Positions 57,203 through 64,000 of a stretch of DNA of 64,000 nt are shown one piece after another; position 1 is the first letter of the stretch; every line of letters starts with the position of its first letter. This DNA is from WHSW01 sp963767475 (GTDB lineage Bacteria; Actinomycetota; Thermoleophilia; Solirubrobacterales; 70-9): NCBI GenBank assembly GCA_963767475.1, contig CAVYEI010000005.1, positions 496,001 to 560,000 on the forward strand. The letters run 5' to 3'. Below the pieces are notes generated by a model. It saw only the letters and a program-made list of their open reading frames with translations. It searched no databases and was not told the DNA's origin. Position numbers and translations under genes: made by a program.

Positions 57203-58387
57203 GTGATCGACACGGCGGTAGCGAATAAACCTCGGCTTAACCCGGCCGACGCCAAACCGGGCACAGGGTTGTTAGTGACGATCTCGCCGCCGACAGCCAA
57301 GGACCTGTGGGAGGCGAACTTCGGCGTCGAGCCGGCGTTCGCGCTCGGCGTCGAGGAGGAGCTGTTGCTGGTCGGCTCCGACAACGAGCTCAGCGATCGC
57401 GGCACGGAGGTGGTTCGCCGCGCCGATCCCGACCAGGGCGACGTCGACCGCGAGCTGTTCAAGGCGATGGTCGAGGGCAGGTCGGAGGTCTCGGCACACG
57501 CTCGTGAGGCCGTGGGCGTGCTCAAGGAGCTGCGCCGAGAGCTACTCGCGACCGGGGCCCGGATCATGGGCGCCGGCCTGCATCCCAACGCGCAGCCCGG
57601 GGATGGCGGCGTGCAGCGGACCGAGCGCTACGCACCGATCGAATACTCGCTCAGAGGCGTTCTTCGGACGCCGATCTGCGGCCAGCACGTGCACGTGGGG
57701 ATGCCGGATCAGCAAACGGCGGTCCGCGCATACAACGGGATCCGCACCCACGTGCCGCTGATCAACGCGCTCGCCTCGAACTCTCCCTTCTGGTTCGGCG
57801 AGGATTCCGGGCTGGCGAGCTCCCGAACCGTGATCTTTCGCAGCTACCCGCGGGCAGCGATGGCGCCGGAGTTCGCGAGCTTCGAGGATTTCTGCCGGGT
57901 CACGCGACAGATCTGCGCCGCCGGTGGCCTCGACGACTACACCCATATCTGGTGGGACGTTCGCATCCATCCCGGTCTCGGGACGATCGAGATCCGCGCC
58001 GCGGACACGCAGTTCGATCTCCGCCGCTCCGCCGCCCTGGCGGCCCTCGTCCATTGCCTGGCCCGGGTCGAGGCGGAGCGCGATCAAGATCGGATCCCGG
58101 CGCGGGAGGCGCTCGCGGAGTCGAGCTTTCAGGCGACGCGCCACGGGCTCGAGGCGAGTCTGCTCGACCGCCGAGCCGAGCCCCGGCCGGCTCGTGATCT
58201 GGGCAAGGCCTGCCTCGAAGACGCGGCACAGGTGGCCGGCGAGCTCGGATGTGAGGCTGAGCTCGAGCACGTCGAGGTGATGCTCGAGCAGGGCTGTGGA
58301 GCCGACCTGCAGCGAGGGGTGCACGCGTCGCGTGGGATGGAAGGATTGCTCGAGTACCTCGTCAGCGAGACGGCCAGGCTCGATTGA
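57203..58387 (+). CDS. Glutamate-cysteine ligase-type carboxylate-amine ligase (GCS2/YbdK)
   Basis: 394 residues from GTG 57203; GTG 57275 (MTISPPTAKDLWEANFG) is a likely alternative. GVEEELLLV (~49-57) is the GCS2 N-terminal ATP/Mg motif; CGQHVHVGMPD (~160), THIWWDVRIHPGLGTIEIRA (~250-269) carry the metal and substrate residues. YbdK-type enzymes ligate a carboxylate to an amine with ATP, with weak gamma-glutamylcysteine activity. The tail (~300-394) is a helical domain. Divergent from the sigma gene. Confidence 0.88.
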   Translation: MIDTAVANKPRLNPADAKPGTGLLVTISPPTAKDLWEANFGVEPAFALGVEEELLLVGSDNELSDRGTEVVRRADPDQGDVDRELFKAMVEGRSEVSAHAREAVGVLKELRRELLATGARIMGAGLHPNAQPGDGGVQRTERYAPIEYSLRGVLRTPICGQHVHVGMPDQQTAVRAYNGIRTHVPLINALASNSPFWFGEDSGLASSRTVIFRSYPRAAMAPEFASFEDFCRVTRQICAAGGLDDYTHIWWDVRIHPGLGTIEIRAADTQFDLRRSAALAALVHCLARVEAERDQDRIPAREALAESSFQATRHGLEASLLDRRAEPRPARDLGKACLEDAAQVAGELGCEAELEHVEVMLEQGCGADLQRGVHASRGMEGLLEYLVSETARLD

Positions 58388-58427
58388 GGCCAGCGTCGCT
58401 TGACGACTTTGCGATGCTGCAATCACG

Positions 58428-58745
58428 ATGGCGGACCAATGCACGCACCTCGACCAGGTCGAAGTCACCGAGCTGCCCGCGGCGGTGGACGGTTGCGAGG
58501 AGTGCCTGAAGACAGGCGACCCCTGGCTTCATCTGCGGATCTGCCTCGAATGCGGCAAGGTCGGCTGCTGTGACAGCTCGCCGAACCGGCATGCGTCGAG
58601 GCACGCGCGGGAGGCCGAGCATCCGCTGATCCGCTCGCTCGAGCCCGGCGAGCAGTGGTCGTTCTGCTTCGTCGACGAGCTCGGGATGGTGATCCCGCAG
58701 ATCGAGGGCGAGACCCAGATCCCACCGTCGCCGATGGGCGGCTGA
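58428..58745 (+). CDS. UBP-type zinc-finger protein
   Basis: 105 residues. CTHLDQV (5-11), CEECLKTGDPWLHLRICLEC (24-43), CCDSSPNRHASRHAREAEHP (48-67) present the Cys/His ligands of a ZnF-UBP finger, a fold known for binding ubiquitin C-termini in eukaryotes but common as a stand-alone small protein in actinobacteria, where the ligand is unknown. Followed 11 bases later by a DsbA-like gene. Confidence 0.88.
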   Translation: MADQCTHLDQVEVTELPAAVDGCEECLKTGDPWLHLRICLECGKVGCCDSSPNRHASRHAREAEHPLIRSLEPGEQWSFCFVDELGMVIPQIEGETQIPPSPMGG

Positions 58746-58756
58746 CGGCTCGCCCG

Positions 58757-59266
58757 GTGCCGCTGATCCCGGTCGGAGAGCGCGACCACGTCCTCGGCGC
58801 CGAGGAGCCCGAGCTGACGTTGGTGGAGTACGGCGACTTCGGCTGCCCCCACTGTTTTGCCGCCGGCCGGCCGCTGAGATCGCTCTTGGAGCGCTATCCC
58901 GGCCTGAGGCTGGTCTGGCGCCACTATCCGGATCCCGAGCTCCATCCCGGTGCGGATCTCGCGGCCGAGCTCTCGGAGCTGGCCGCCGCGCGGGGGAAAT
59001 TCTGGGATGCGCACTCACTGCTGCTCGCCGGCCGCGTTCACTTTTCAATCGACGATCTGCTCGCGGTCGCGCGGCGCCTCGACCTCGACCCCGCCGAAGC
59101 GGGGGCGGCGCTGCGGGAGCGCACCTATCGCGAGCGTGTGCTCGACGATGTCGGCGGCGCCGGGCAGGCTGGTGTGCACGGCACGCCGACGTTCTTCGTC
59201 GACGGCGAGCGCCTCGACGGCAACTGGCGCCAGCTCGCCCAGGTGGTCCCGGCGGTGCTCGGGTGA
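58757..59266 (+). CDS. DsbA-like thioredoxin-fold oxidoreductase
   Basis: 169 residues, GTG start. TLVEYGDFGCPHCFAAGRPL (~21-40) gives the DsbA active site CPHC; HGTPTFFVDGERL (~148) holds the cis-Pro loop. The helical insert between is of DsbA type. No signal peptide, so cytoplasmic; FrnE/DsbA-like disulfide isomerase or oxidoreductase. Grouped with the UBP finger gene, perhaps in thiol stress. Confidence 0.88.
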   Translation: MPLIPVGERDHVLGAEEPELTLVEYGDFGCPHCFAAGRPLRSLLERYPGLRLVWRHYPDPELHPGADLAAELSELAAARGKFWDAHSLLLAGRVHFSIDDLLAVARRLDLDPAEAGAALRERTYRERVLDDVGGAGQAGVHGTPTFFVDGERLDGNWRQLAQVVPAVLG

Positions 59267-59276
59267 GCCGCCCGAC

Positions 59277-59432
59277 TCAGCCGTCGGCGGGCGACTCCTC
59301 CGGGTCCTGAGCCGGCGACTCCTCGGTGCGATCGGGGTCCGGGTCCGGCGCCGGGTCGCCCGGCGCCTCGGGCTCGCTCGGTTGCTCGGGGATGTGCGGG
59401 TCGTCCTCGCGCGGTGGTGTGTCGATCTCCAT
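59277..59432 (-). CDS. 51-residue Pro/Glu/Asp-rich peptide
   Basis: ATG 59432 behind AGAGGAGG opens MEIDTPPREDDPHIPEQPSE; the rest is Pro/Asp/Glu with no hydrophobic core, so it should be disordered (for example DPAPDPDPDRTEESPAQDPE). Net charge strongly negative. The good ribosome site supports a real gene; composition alone could also arise by chance in a G+C-rich genome. Convergent with the DsbA-like gene. Function unknown. Confidence 0.5.
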   Translation of the reverse strand: MEIDTPPREDDPHIPEQPSEPEAPGDPAPDPDPDRTEESPAQDPEESPADG

Positions 59433-59552
59433 CCCGTCCTCCTCTGTTCGACTGCGGCTACCCCGGTACTGCCCGCGCAGAGGGCGCTCACACCTCGGAC
59501 CCGACCGCCGAGCCTCGACTAGCGCCCGGGCGGAGCGGGTAGCGAGACCGCA

Positions 59553-60512
59553 ATGAAGATTGGCTACAAGCTCTTCGCCGAGGGCTACCCGCCGCAGGAG
59601 ATCGTCCGCCAAGCGGTGGAGGCTGAGCGCGCCGGGTTCGACTTCGTCGAGGTCAGCGACCACTTCCACCCCTGGCTCTACAGCCATGGGCATTCGGGCT
59701 TTGCCTGGTCGATGCTGGCGGCGATCGCGGCGCGGACCGAGAGTCTTGGGCTCGCGACCGGCGTCACCTGTCCGTTCATCCGCTATCACCCGGCAATCGT
59801 CGCCCAGGCCGCCGCGACCACGGCGCTGCTCAGCGACGGTCGCTTCACCCTCGGCGTCGGCGCCGGCGAGCAGCTCAACGAGCACGTGGTCGGACAGGGC
59901 TGGCCCTCGGTGACCGAGCGCCACGAGATCTTCCGCGAAGCGCTCGAGATCATCCGCCTGCTCTGGTCAGGCGGTTATCACTCCTACCAAGGTACGCACC
60001 TGAAGCTCGAGGACGCCCGCGTCTTTGACCTGCCCGAGTCGCCGCCGCCGATCGCGGTCGCGATCGGCGGGCGCTCCGGCGCGGCAATCGCGGCGGAGCT
60101 CGGCGACGGGATCTTCGCCACCGACCCCGAGGCCGGACTCGTCGACGCTTACGAGTCGTCCGGCGGTGAGGGAGCGAAGTACGTCGAGGTCCCGCTCGCC
60201 TGGGCACCGGACGAGGACGCCGCCGCGACCTCGGCGCACGAGTTGTTTCGCTTCGGCCTGCTCGGGTGGAAGGTGCTCTCCGAGCTCCCCAACCCGGTCA
60301 ACTTCGAGGCCGCGACCGAGTTCGTCGGGGTCGACGACGTGCGCGAGGTGTTCGCCTGCGGCCCGGATCCCGAGCGCCACCTCGCGGTCGCGAAGCAGTT
60401 CGCCGGAGCCGGCTTCGACCATCTGGCGCTGGTCAACGCCGGCCCCGACCCTGATGGCTTCTTCGGCTTCTTCGCCGACGAACTCGCCGAGCCGCTGCGG
60501 GGGCTCGGCTAG
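59553..60512 (+). CDS. F420-dependent LLM-class oxidoreductase (TIGR03557 type)
   Basis: 319 residues. YKLFAEGYPPQEIVRQAVEA (5-24), VSDHFHPWLYSHGHSGFAWS (35-54), TCPFIRYHPAIVAQAAAT (~70), GRFTLGVGAGEQLNEHVVGQ (~91) match the G6DH family of F420-dependent enzymes related to FGD1. Reduces or oxidises a substrate by hydride transfer with cofactor F420, which points to an actinobacterial host. Start ATG 59553. Confidence 0.92.
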   Translation: MKIGYKLFAEGYPPQEIVRQAVEAERAGFDFVEVSDHFHPWLYSHGHSGFAWSMLAAIAARTESLGLATGVTCPFIRYHPAIVAQAAATTALLSDGRFTLGVGAGEQLNEHVVGQGWPSVTERHEIFREALEIIRLLWSGGYHSYQGTHLKLEDARVFDLPESPPPIAVAIGGRSGAAIAAELGDGIFATDPEAGLVDAYESSGGEGAKYVEVPLAWAPDEDAAATSAHELFRFGLLGWKVLSELPNPVNFEAATEFVGVDDVREVFACGPDPERHLAVAKQFAGAGFDHLALVNAGPDPDGFFGFFADELAEPLRGLG

Positions 60513-60531
60513 GTCGCGCTCGGGCGGCGGG

Positions 60532-60954
60532 CTACGGAGCGGCGGAGATCGCCTCGACGAGGTCGCCGGTCTGTTCGTCCTCGATGTTCGTCGCCAGGTC
60601 GGCGATGCTGACGATGCCGACCAGATCGTGGCCGTCGATCACGGGCAGACGGCGGATCTTGTGCTCCTTCATCGTCTGCAGCGCTTCCTCGACCGAGTCG
60701 TCGGCGCCGATCGTCACCGGCTTGCCGTCGCCGAGCTCGCCGGCAGTGGTCGAATCCGGGTCCTTGCCCTGCGCCAGGACGTCGACGACGATGTCGCGGT
60801 CGGTGACCATGCCCTTCAGCCGGTCGTCCTCACCGCAGATCGGCATCGCGCCGACCCCGAGCTCGGAGAGCCTGCGGGCGGTCTCGGTGATCGAATCGTT
60901 CTCGCCGATGCACTTGGCGTCGGGCGTCATCACATCCCTTGCGGTCTTGCTCAT
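60532..60954 (-). CDS. Tandem CBS-domain protein
   Basis: 140 residues with two CBS motifs: RDVMTPDAKCIGENDSITET (~6-25) to VTDRDIVVDVLAQG, and GKPVTIGADDSVEEALQTMK (~76-95) to RRLPVIDGHDLVGIVSIADL (~101-120). Stand-alone CBS pairs bind adenine nucleotides and are stress or hypoxia proteins in actinobacteria (HRP1-like). AAAGGAG precedes the ATG. Divergent from CsbD through a shared promoter region with two SigB-type sites. Confidence 0.9.
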   Translation of the reverse strand: MSKTARDVMTPDAKCIGENDSITETARRLSELGVGAMPICGEDDRLKGMVTDRDIVVDVLAQGKDPDSTTAGELGDGKPVTIGADDSVEEALQTMKEHKIRRLPVIDGHDLVGIVSIADLATNIEDEQTGDLVEAISAAP

Positions 60955-60990
60955 CTGAGTGCTCCTTTGGGTCGCTTTCTCTCCTCTCGA

Positions 60991-61017
60991 CTACCCGGAG
61001 CAGAGCGTCTGAATAAC
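60991..61017 (-). promoter_or_regulatory. SigB-type promoter for CBS gene
   Basis: Minus strand GTTATT-N15-GGGTAG; -10 lies 37 bases before the CBS start. Shares its -35 bases with the divergent CsbD promoter. Confidence 0.5.
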
Positions 61018-61035
61018 TCCGTGGAGCGCGGGTAC
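61011..61035 (+). promoter_or_regulatory. SigB-type promoter for CsbD gene
   Basis: GAATAA-N13-GGGTAC; -10 ends 34 bases before the CsbD start. csbD of Bacillus is a known SigB target, which supports the reading. Confidence 0.6.
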
Positions 61036-61069
61036 GCCACTCGGGTAACCAAAGCAAAGGAGGCCCGTT

Positions 61070-61258
61070 ATGGGTGTGACGGACAAGGTGACCGGCAAGG
61101 CCAAGCAGGTGATCGGCGATCTCACCGACGACGCCGAGACCCGCCGCGAAGGCCTGCGCGAGGAGAAGAAGGGCGAGAAGAAGGAGGAGCTCGATCGAGC
61201 TCAGGAGCGCGCCGACAAGAAGGCCGACGAGGTGGCCGACCTCGAGCGCAAGACCTGA
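61070..61258 (+). CDS. CsbD-family general stress protein
   Basis: 62 residues: DKVTGKAKQVIGDLTDDAET (5-24) is the CsbD motif; the rest is Lys/Glu-rich helix (EEKKGEKKEELDRAQERADK). Abundant SigB-type stress protein with unknown molecular role. AAAGGAGG before the ATG at 61070. Followed by a strong hairpin. Confidence 0.92.
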   Translation: MGVTDKVTGKAKQVIGDLTDDAETRREGLREEKKGEKKEELDRAQERADKKADEVADLERKT

Positions 61259-61283
61259 CGTAATCGAGCAAACGAGTCTGCAA

Positions 61284-61308
61284 GAGGGCCCCGGCGACCG
61301 GGGCCCTC
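61284..61308. terminator. Bidirectional hairpin terminator
   Basis: GAGGGCCCCGG-CGA-CCGGGGCCCTC: perfect 11-bp stem with a 3-base loop between the convergent CsbD gene and the Rieske-FAD gene. Confidence 0.8.
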
Positions 61309-61329
61309 GCTATTTCCGGCGCGCAGGTG

Positions 61330-62811
61330 CTACTTGCGCTCGAGCGGGTCGGTCGCCGGGCCCTCGAGCACGGAGCCGTCGATGCCGAAGCGCGATCCAT
61401 GGCAGGGGCAGTCCCAGGTCCCGGTCGCACCGTTCCAGGCGACGATGCAGCCGAGATGGGTGCACCGCGCCGAGAGCTCGTGCACCTCGCCGCCACGATC
61501 TCGGTAGGCGGCTCGCTGACGGAGCCCGGAACCGACGATCGCGCCCTCGCCCGGCCCTAGCTCCTCGGCGGAGGCCCGCTTCAGCCGATCACCGAGCAAG
61601 TGAGCGGCGGTCTCGGCCCCGTGCTTGGCGAGCTCCGGCCAGCCGCGCGGATGCGGCAGGCGTCGCGAGTCGAACTCGTCCGGCCACGGTCGCTTCGCGC
61701 CCCCGGCCGCTTCGGCGAGCATCGCGGCGCAGGCCGCGCCGAGGGCGAGGCCCCATTTGTTCATCCCTGTCGCGGTCAGGATCCGATCCGATCGCGGCTG
61801 GACCGGGCCGACGAAGGGCAATCGGTCCTCGGTGACGAAGTCGTGCGCATCCCAGCGGTGGGGGAACTCCACCGCGCCGAATCGCTCGCGGCCATAGCGC
61901 TCGAGCGCGGTAACGCTGGCCACCGGGTCGCCGGTGCCGAGCCGGTGTCCCTCGCCGGCGACGATCAGCAGGTCCTCGTCGTCGACGCGGACTCCGCGCA
62001 GCGAGCGCTTCCCCTGCGCGTTTATGTACATGCCCTCCGGCACCGAGCCCTGGATCCGGGCGGTGACGGCGAACGAGGCCTGGGGCGCGGCGCGGGCGAA
62101 CAGCCCGACGCGGTCGACGATCGGCAGGTGGGTGGCGAGGATCACCCGCTGGCAGCGAATCGAGGCGCCGTTCTCGATCGACACTTCGTGATCGCCAATT
62201 GCGCTCACCCGGGAGCGCTCGAACACGGTCTGGCGATCGCGGTCTAGCTCGGCGGCGATCGCCCGCAGATACGCGACGGGGTCGAACTCCGCCTGCTCGG
62301 CGAGCCGCACCGCCCCGGCGACCTCGAACGGCAGCGGTGTCTGCTCGACGAACTCGGTATTCAGGCCGGCGGCCCGCGACTCCTCCAACTCGCGCTCTAT
62401 CGCCGGAATCTGGCCGGACTCCTCGGCGAAAGTGTAGTTGGCGACCCGCCGCCAGCCGCAGTCGATCGCCAGCTCCTCGACCAGGCTCGCGATCAGCGCC
62501 ACCCCGTCCTCGTTCGATCGCGCGAAGCGGGCGGCTGCCTCGCCCCCACGGGAGATGCTGGAGTAGGCGAGCCCCTGTAGCGAGCTGAGCTTCGCGGTGT
62601 TGTTGCCACTCGCTGCGGCGGCGATCTGACGCGCCTCGAGCACCGCGACCCGCGCGCCTGCGCGTTGCAGCAGGAGCGCGGCCGTGAGGCCGACGATTCC
62701 GGCTCCGACCACGGCCACATCGACCTGGTGCTCGCCCGCGATCGGCCCTCTGGGGGCCGGCCCCTCGCCCTCGAGCCACGGCGACCCTGGCTTTGCCCGA
62801 TCCTCGTTCAC
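61330..62811 (-). CDS. FAD-dependent oxidoreductase with C-terminal Rieske domain
   Basis: 493 residues. VDVAVVGAGIVGLTAALLLQ (~30-49) is the FAD fold of the DAO/GlcD-like family; MNKWGLALGAACAAMLAEA (~345) closes the FAD site. A Rieske [2Fe-2S] domain follows (~410-493): CTHLGCIVAW and CPCHGSRFGIDG supply the Cys-His ligands. So electrons may pass between FAD and an iron-sulfur centre in one chain, as in other FAD-Rieske fusions of unknown substrate. A GGGTAC -10-like site lies only 10 bases before the ATG. Confidence 0.9.
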   Translation of the reverse strand: MNEDRAKPGSPWLEGEGPAPRGPIAGEHQVDVAVVGAGIVGLTAALLLQRAGARVAVLEARQIAAAASGNNTAKLSSLQGLAYSSISRGGEAAARFARSNEDGVALIASLVEELAIDCGWRRVANYTFAEESGQIPAIERELEESRAAGLNTEFVEQTPLPFEVAGAVRLAEQAEFDPVAYLRAIAAELDRDRQTVFERSRVSAIGDHEVSIENGASIRCQRVILATHLPIVDRVGLFARAAPQASFAVTARIQGSVPEGMYINAQGKRSLRGVRVDDEDLLIVAGEGHRLGTGDPVASVTALERYGRERFGAVEFPHRWDAHDFVTEDRLPFVGPVQPRSDRILTATGMNKWGLALGAACAAMLAEAAGGAKRPWPDEFDSRRLPHPRGWPELAKHGAETAAHLLGDRLKRASAEELGPGEGAIVGSGLRQRAAYRDRGGEVHELSARCTHLGCIVAWNGATGTWDCPCHGSRFGIDGSVLEGPATDPLERK

Positions 62812-62820
62812 CGCCTATCG

Positions 62821-62845
62821 GTACCCGGCGCACGGGCGTGGAACC
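62821..62845 (-). promoter_or_regulatory. SigB-type promoter for Rieske-FAD gene
   Basis: Minus strand GGTTCC-N13-GGGTAC; the -10 ends 10 bases before the annotated ATG, implying a leaderless message or a slightly later start. Confidence 0.4.
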
Positions 62846-62857
62846 GCTGCGACCACC

Positions 62858-62883
62858 GATTACGGCCGCACGGCGACGGGTAC
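62858..62883 (+). promoter_or_regulatory. SigB-type promoter for KGG peptide gene
   Basis: GATTAC-N14-GGGTAC; -10 ends 33 bases before the ATG at 62917, the same distance as for CsbD. Confidence 0.45.
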
Positions 62884-62916
62884 GCCGACGGTGAGCGAGA
62901 TCGAAAGGAGACCGCG

Positions 62917-63131
62917 ATGGCCAAGGACCACGGACCGAGTGTCAAGGACGACAAGCAGTACGAGGGCCTGCGCAAGAAGGGGATGAGCAAGCAGCGGGCT
63001 GCTTCGATCGCGAACTCGCCCAACGCTTCGAGCAAGGGCGGAAGAAGAGCGGCAAGGGCCAAGGCGGCTCGAAGTCCCAAAAGCGCGCCGCCGGTCGCGA
63101 GGGCGGAAAGAAGACGGCCTCGAAGAGCTGA
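62917..63131 (+). pseudogene. KGG-type basic stress peptide, one-base frameshift
   Basis: ATG 62917 behind AAAGGAGA. MAKDHGPSVKDDKQYEGLRK and GMSKQRAASIANSPNAS are typical of small Lys-rich actinobacterial stress peptides. In the window the frame shifts at GGCGGAAGAAG (63038-63048); with one A added it becomes SSKGGKKSGKGQGGSKSQKR and ends TASKS at 63131, a natural KGG-rich tail. As written the shifted frame runs on with Arg/Ala-rich nonsense. About 71 residues when repaired. Confidence 0.72.
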
Positions 63132-63158
63132 GCCGGGACTCGTGAACGAAGGACGACG

Positions 63159-63344
63159 ATGAGCGAGCTGACGAAGGAAGAGCTCACCGGTCTGCTGCGC
63201 GAGGCAGAGGCGGCGCACGGTAAGTACGAGGCGGAGGAGCTCGGTGGGGTACGCGACGAGGAGTGGGCGTCGTGGTACGCCGAGTTCATCGTCAATCGGC
63301 GCCGCGAGCGTGCGGCGGGAGAGGATCCGGAGGCCGCCGCGTAG
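63159..63344 (+). CDS. 61-residue acidic helical protein
   Basis: MSELTKEELTGLLREAEAAH then KYEAEELGGVRDEEWASWYA and a basic/acidic tail. No membrane span. The EEWASWYAEFIV segment is typical of many small actinobacterial proteins of unknown role found beside stress genes. ATG 63159 behind GAAGGACGACG. Followed 12 bases later by the cNMP-reductase gene. Confidence 0.75.
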   Translation: MSELTKEELTGLLREAEAAHGKYEAEELGGVRDEEWASWYAEFIVNRRRERAAGEDPEAAA

Positions 63345-63356
63345 GGTTCGGAAAGC

Positions 63357-64000
63357 GTGAGCGGTGAGACGGAGCCAATCGGAGCGGGGGTCGCCGAGAC
63401 CGTCAATCGCGACGGGGCGTTCCCACGCCTCGACGACGACCAGAGGGCGCGCTTGCGAGAGCTCGGGCGCGTTCGCGCGGTCGAGACCGGCGAGGTGTTG
63501 TTCGCCGCCGGGGACGAGAGCAGCGACTTCTTCGTGATCGAGTCGGGAGCCGTGGCGATCGTCCAGGGTTTTGGCAAGGAGAATCGGGTTGTCGCCGTCC
63601 AGGGCCAGCACCGTTTTCTCGGCGAGCTCAGTCTGGTCATCGGCCAAACGCTCTATCTGACGGGGGTCGTCCGCGATCCCGGCGAGGTGATCCAGATCCC
63701 CCTGGTCCGGCTGCGCGAGCTCGTCGATGACGACAAGGCACTGAGCGACCTGATCCTGAGCGCGTTCATGGCCCGGCGCTCGATCCTGATCGGCGTCGGC
63801 ACGGGGATGAAGCTGATCGGCTCGCGGTTTTCACCCGATTCCCGACGCCTGCGCGAGGTGATGGCGCGAAACCGGATGCCCTACCAGTGGATGGATCTCG
63901 AGGATGACGAGGATGCCGATGCGCTCCTCGATCGCCTCGGCGTCCAGCCGAGTGAGACCCCGGTCGCGGTCACCGGGGGAGGAGAAGTGCTCCGCAATCC
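63357..64000 (+). CDS. cNMP-binding-domain thioredoxin reductase-like protein (C-terminus beyond edge)
   Basis: GTG 63357; 214 codons are visible. Residues ~20-130 form a CAP_ED domain (FPRLDDDQRARLRELGRVRA, ETGEVLFAAGDESSDFFVIE, FLGELSLVIGQ). Then a linker with MPYQWMDLEDDEDADALLDR and GGGEVLRNP at the edge, which is the glutaredoxin/thioredoxin-like domain that precedes the FAD reductase in this family. The reductase itself lies outside. Probably couples a cyclic-nucleotide or redox signal to thioredoxin reduction. Confidence 0.8.
   Translation, partial: MSGETEPIGAGVAETVNRDGAFPRLDDDQRARLRELGRVRAVETGEVLFAAGDESSDFFVIESGAVAIVQGFGKENRVVAVQGQHRFLGELSLVIGQTLYLTGVVRDPGEVIQIPLVRLRELVDDDKALSDLILSAFMARRSILIGVGTGMKLIGSRFSPDSRRLREVMARNRMPYQWMDLEDDEDADALLDRLGVQPSETPVAVTGGGEVLRN

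Noticed and set aside
59537..59542. GGGTAG before the F420 enzyme as a SigB-type -10
   Set aside because: No GTT-like -35 at 12-15 bases, and it lies only 11 bases from the start codon.

Overview
The window is very G+C-rich and densely coded on both strands, with no gene-free stretch over 300 bases and no rRNA, tRNA, IS element or CRISPR array that I can see. Gene style points to an actinobacterium of the class Thermoleophilia (Solirubrobacterales-like): three large LuxR-type ATPase regulators, MmpL-type transporters, an F420-dependent luciferase-family oxidoreductase, a secreted acidic-repeat protein that starts MRERLSYANV, and hemolysin-type repeat proteins. The taxonomic call is inference.

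Layout. 1-4.3 kb: an edge-cut aminotransferase, a frameshifted secreted DUF6351-type protein, and a tight trio of zinc-ribbon peptide, NYN nuclease and GIY-YIG-like protein. 4.3-10.5 kb (minus): a six-gene operon of GH15 trehalase/glucoamylase, zwf, a miniature FAD protein, an ABC exporter pair and a metallo-beta-lactamase-fold protein. 10.7-30.4 kb: an island of three LuxR-type ATPase regulators with an MFS efflux pump, two MmpL transporters, an APC permease, a small lipoprotein, a small anchored protein and two paralogous 80-residue proteins. A recurrent 17-bp dyad (TCAGGG-N5-CCCTGA and relatives) lies in front of many of these units. 29.7-35.8 kb: two paralogous two-helix membrane proteins flank a tandem pair of secreted calcium-repeat proteins and a flavin monooxygenase. 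36.3-38.5 kb: DNA damage genes (ogt, an alkyltransferase-like gene, dinB with an SOS box). 38.5-45 kb: an ABC exporter, a c-di-GMP enzyme with GGDEF and HD-GYP domains, a cold-shock gene coupled to a transglutaminase, and small enzymes. 45-52.9 kb (minus): a LacI-controlled carbohydrate operon (LacI, secreted glycosidase, binding lipoprotein, two permeases, debranching-like glycosidase). 53-64 kb: a general-stress region with a SigB/SigF-type sigma factor, a STAS protein, CsbD, a CBS protein, a KGG-type peptide, a ferritin-like protein, a Rieske-FAD oxidoreductase and an edge-cut cNMP-thioredoxin-reductase. Several of these have GTT(T)AA / GGGTA(T/C) promoters.

How the genes fit together. The first half looks like regulator-controlled export and carbohydrate flux, with LuxR-type ATPases next to the transporters they may control. 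The last 10 kb look like a SigB-type regulon that includes its own sigma gene.

Sequence quality. A 2.35-kb stretch (46078-48425) carries at least 17 single-base insertions in otherwise well-preserved genes. Isolated one-base shifts break five further genes (near 2255, 31540, 36943 and 63042, plus the 46 kb glycosidase). Reading frames there are repaired by inference. Several genes also lack ATG/GTG/TTG starts, three of them having CTG in a CTGA overlap.
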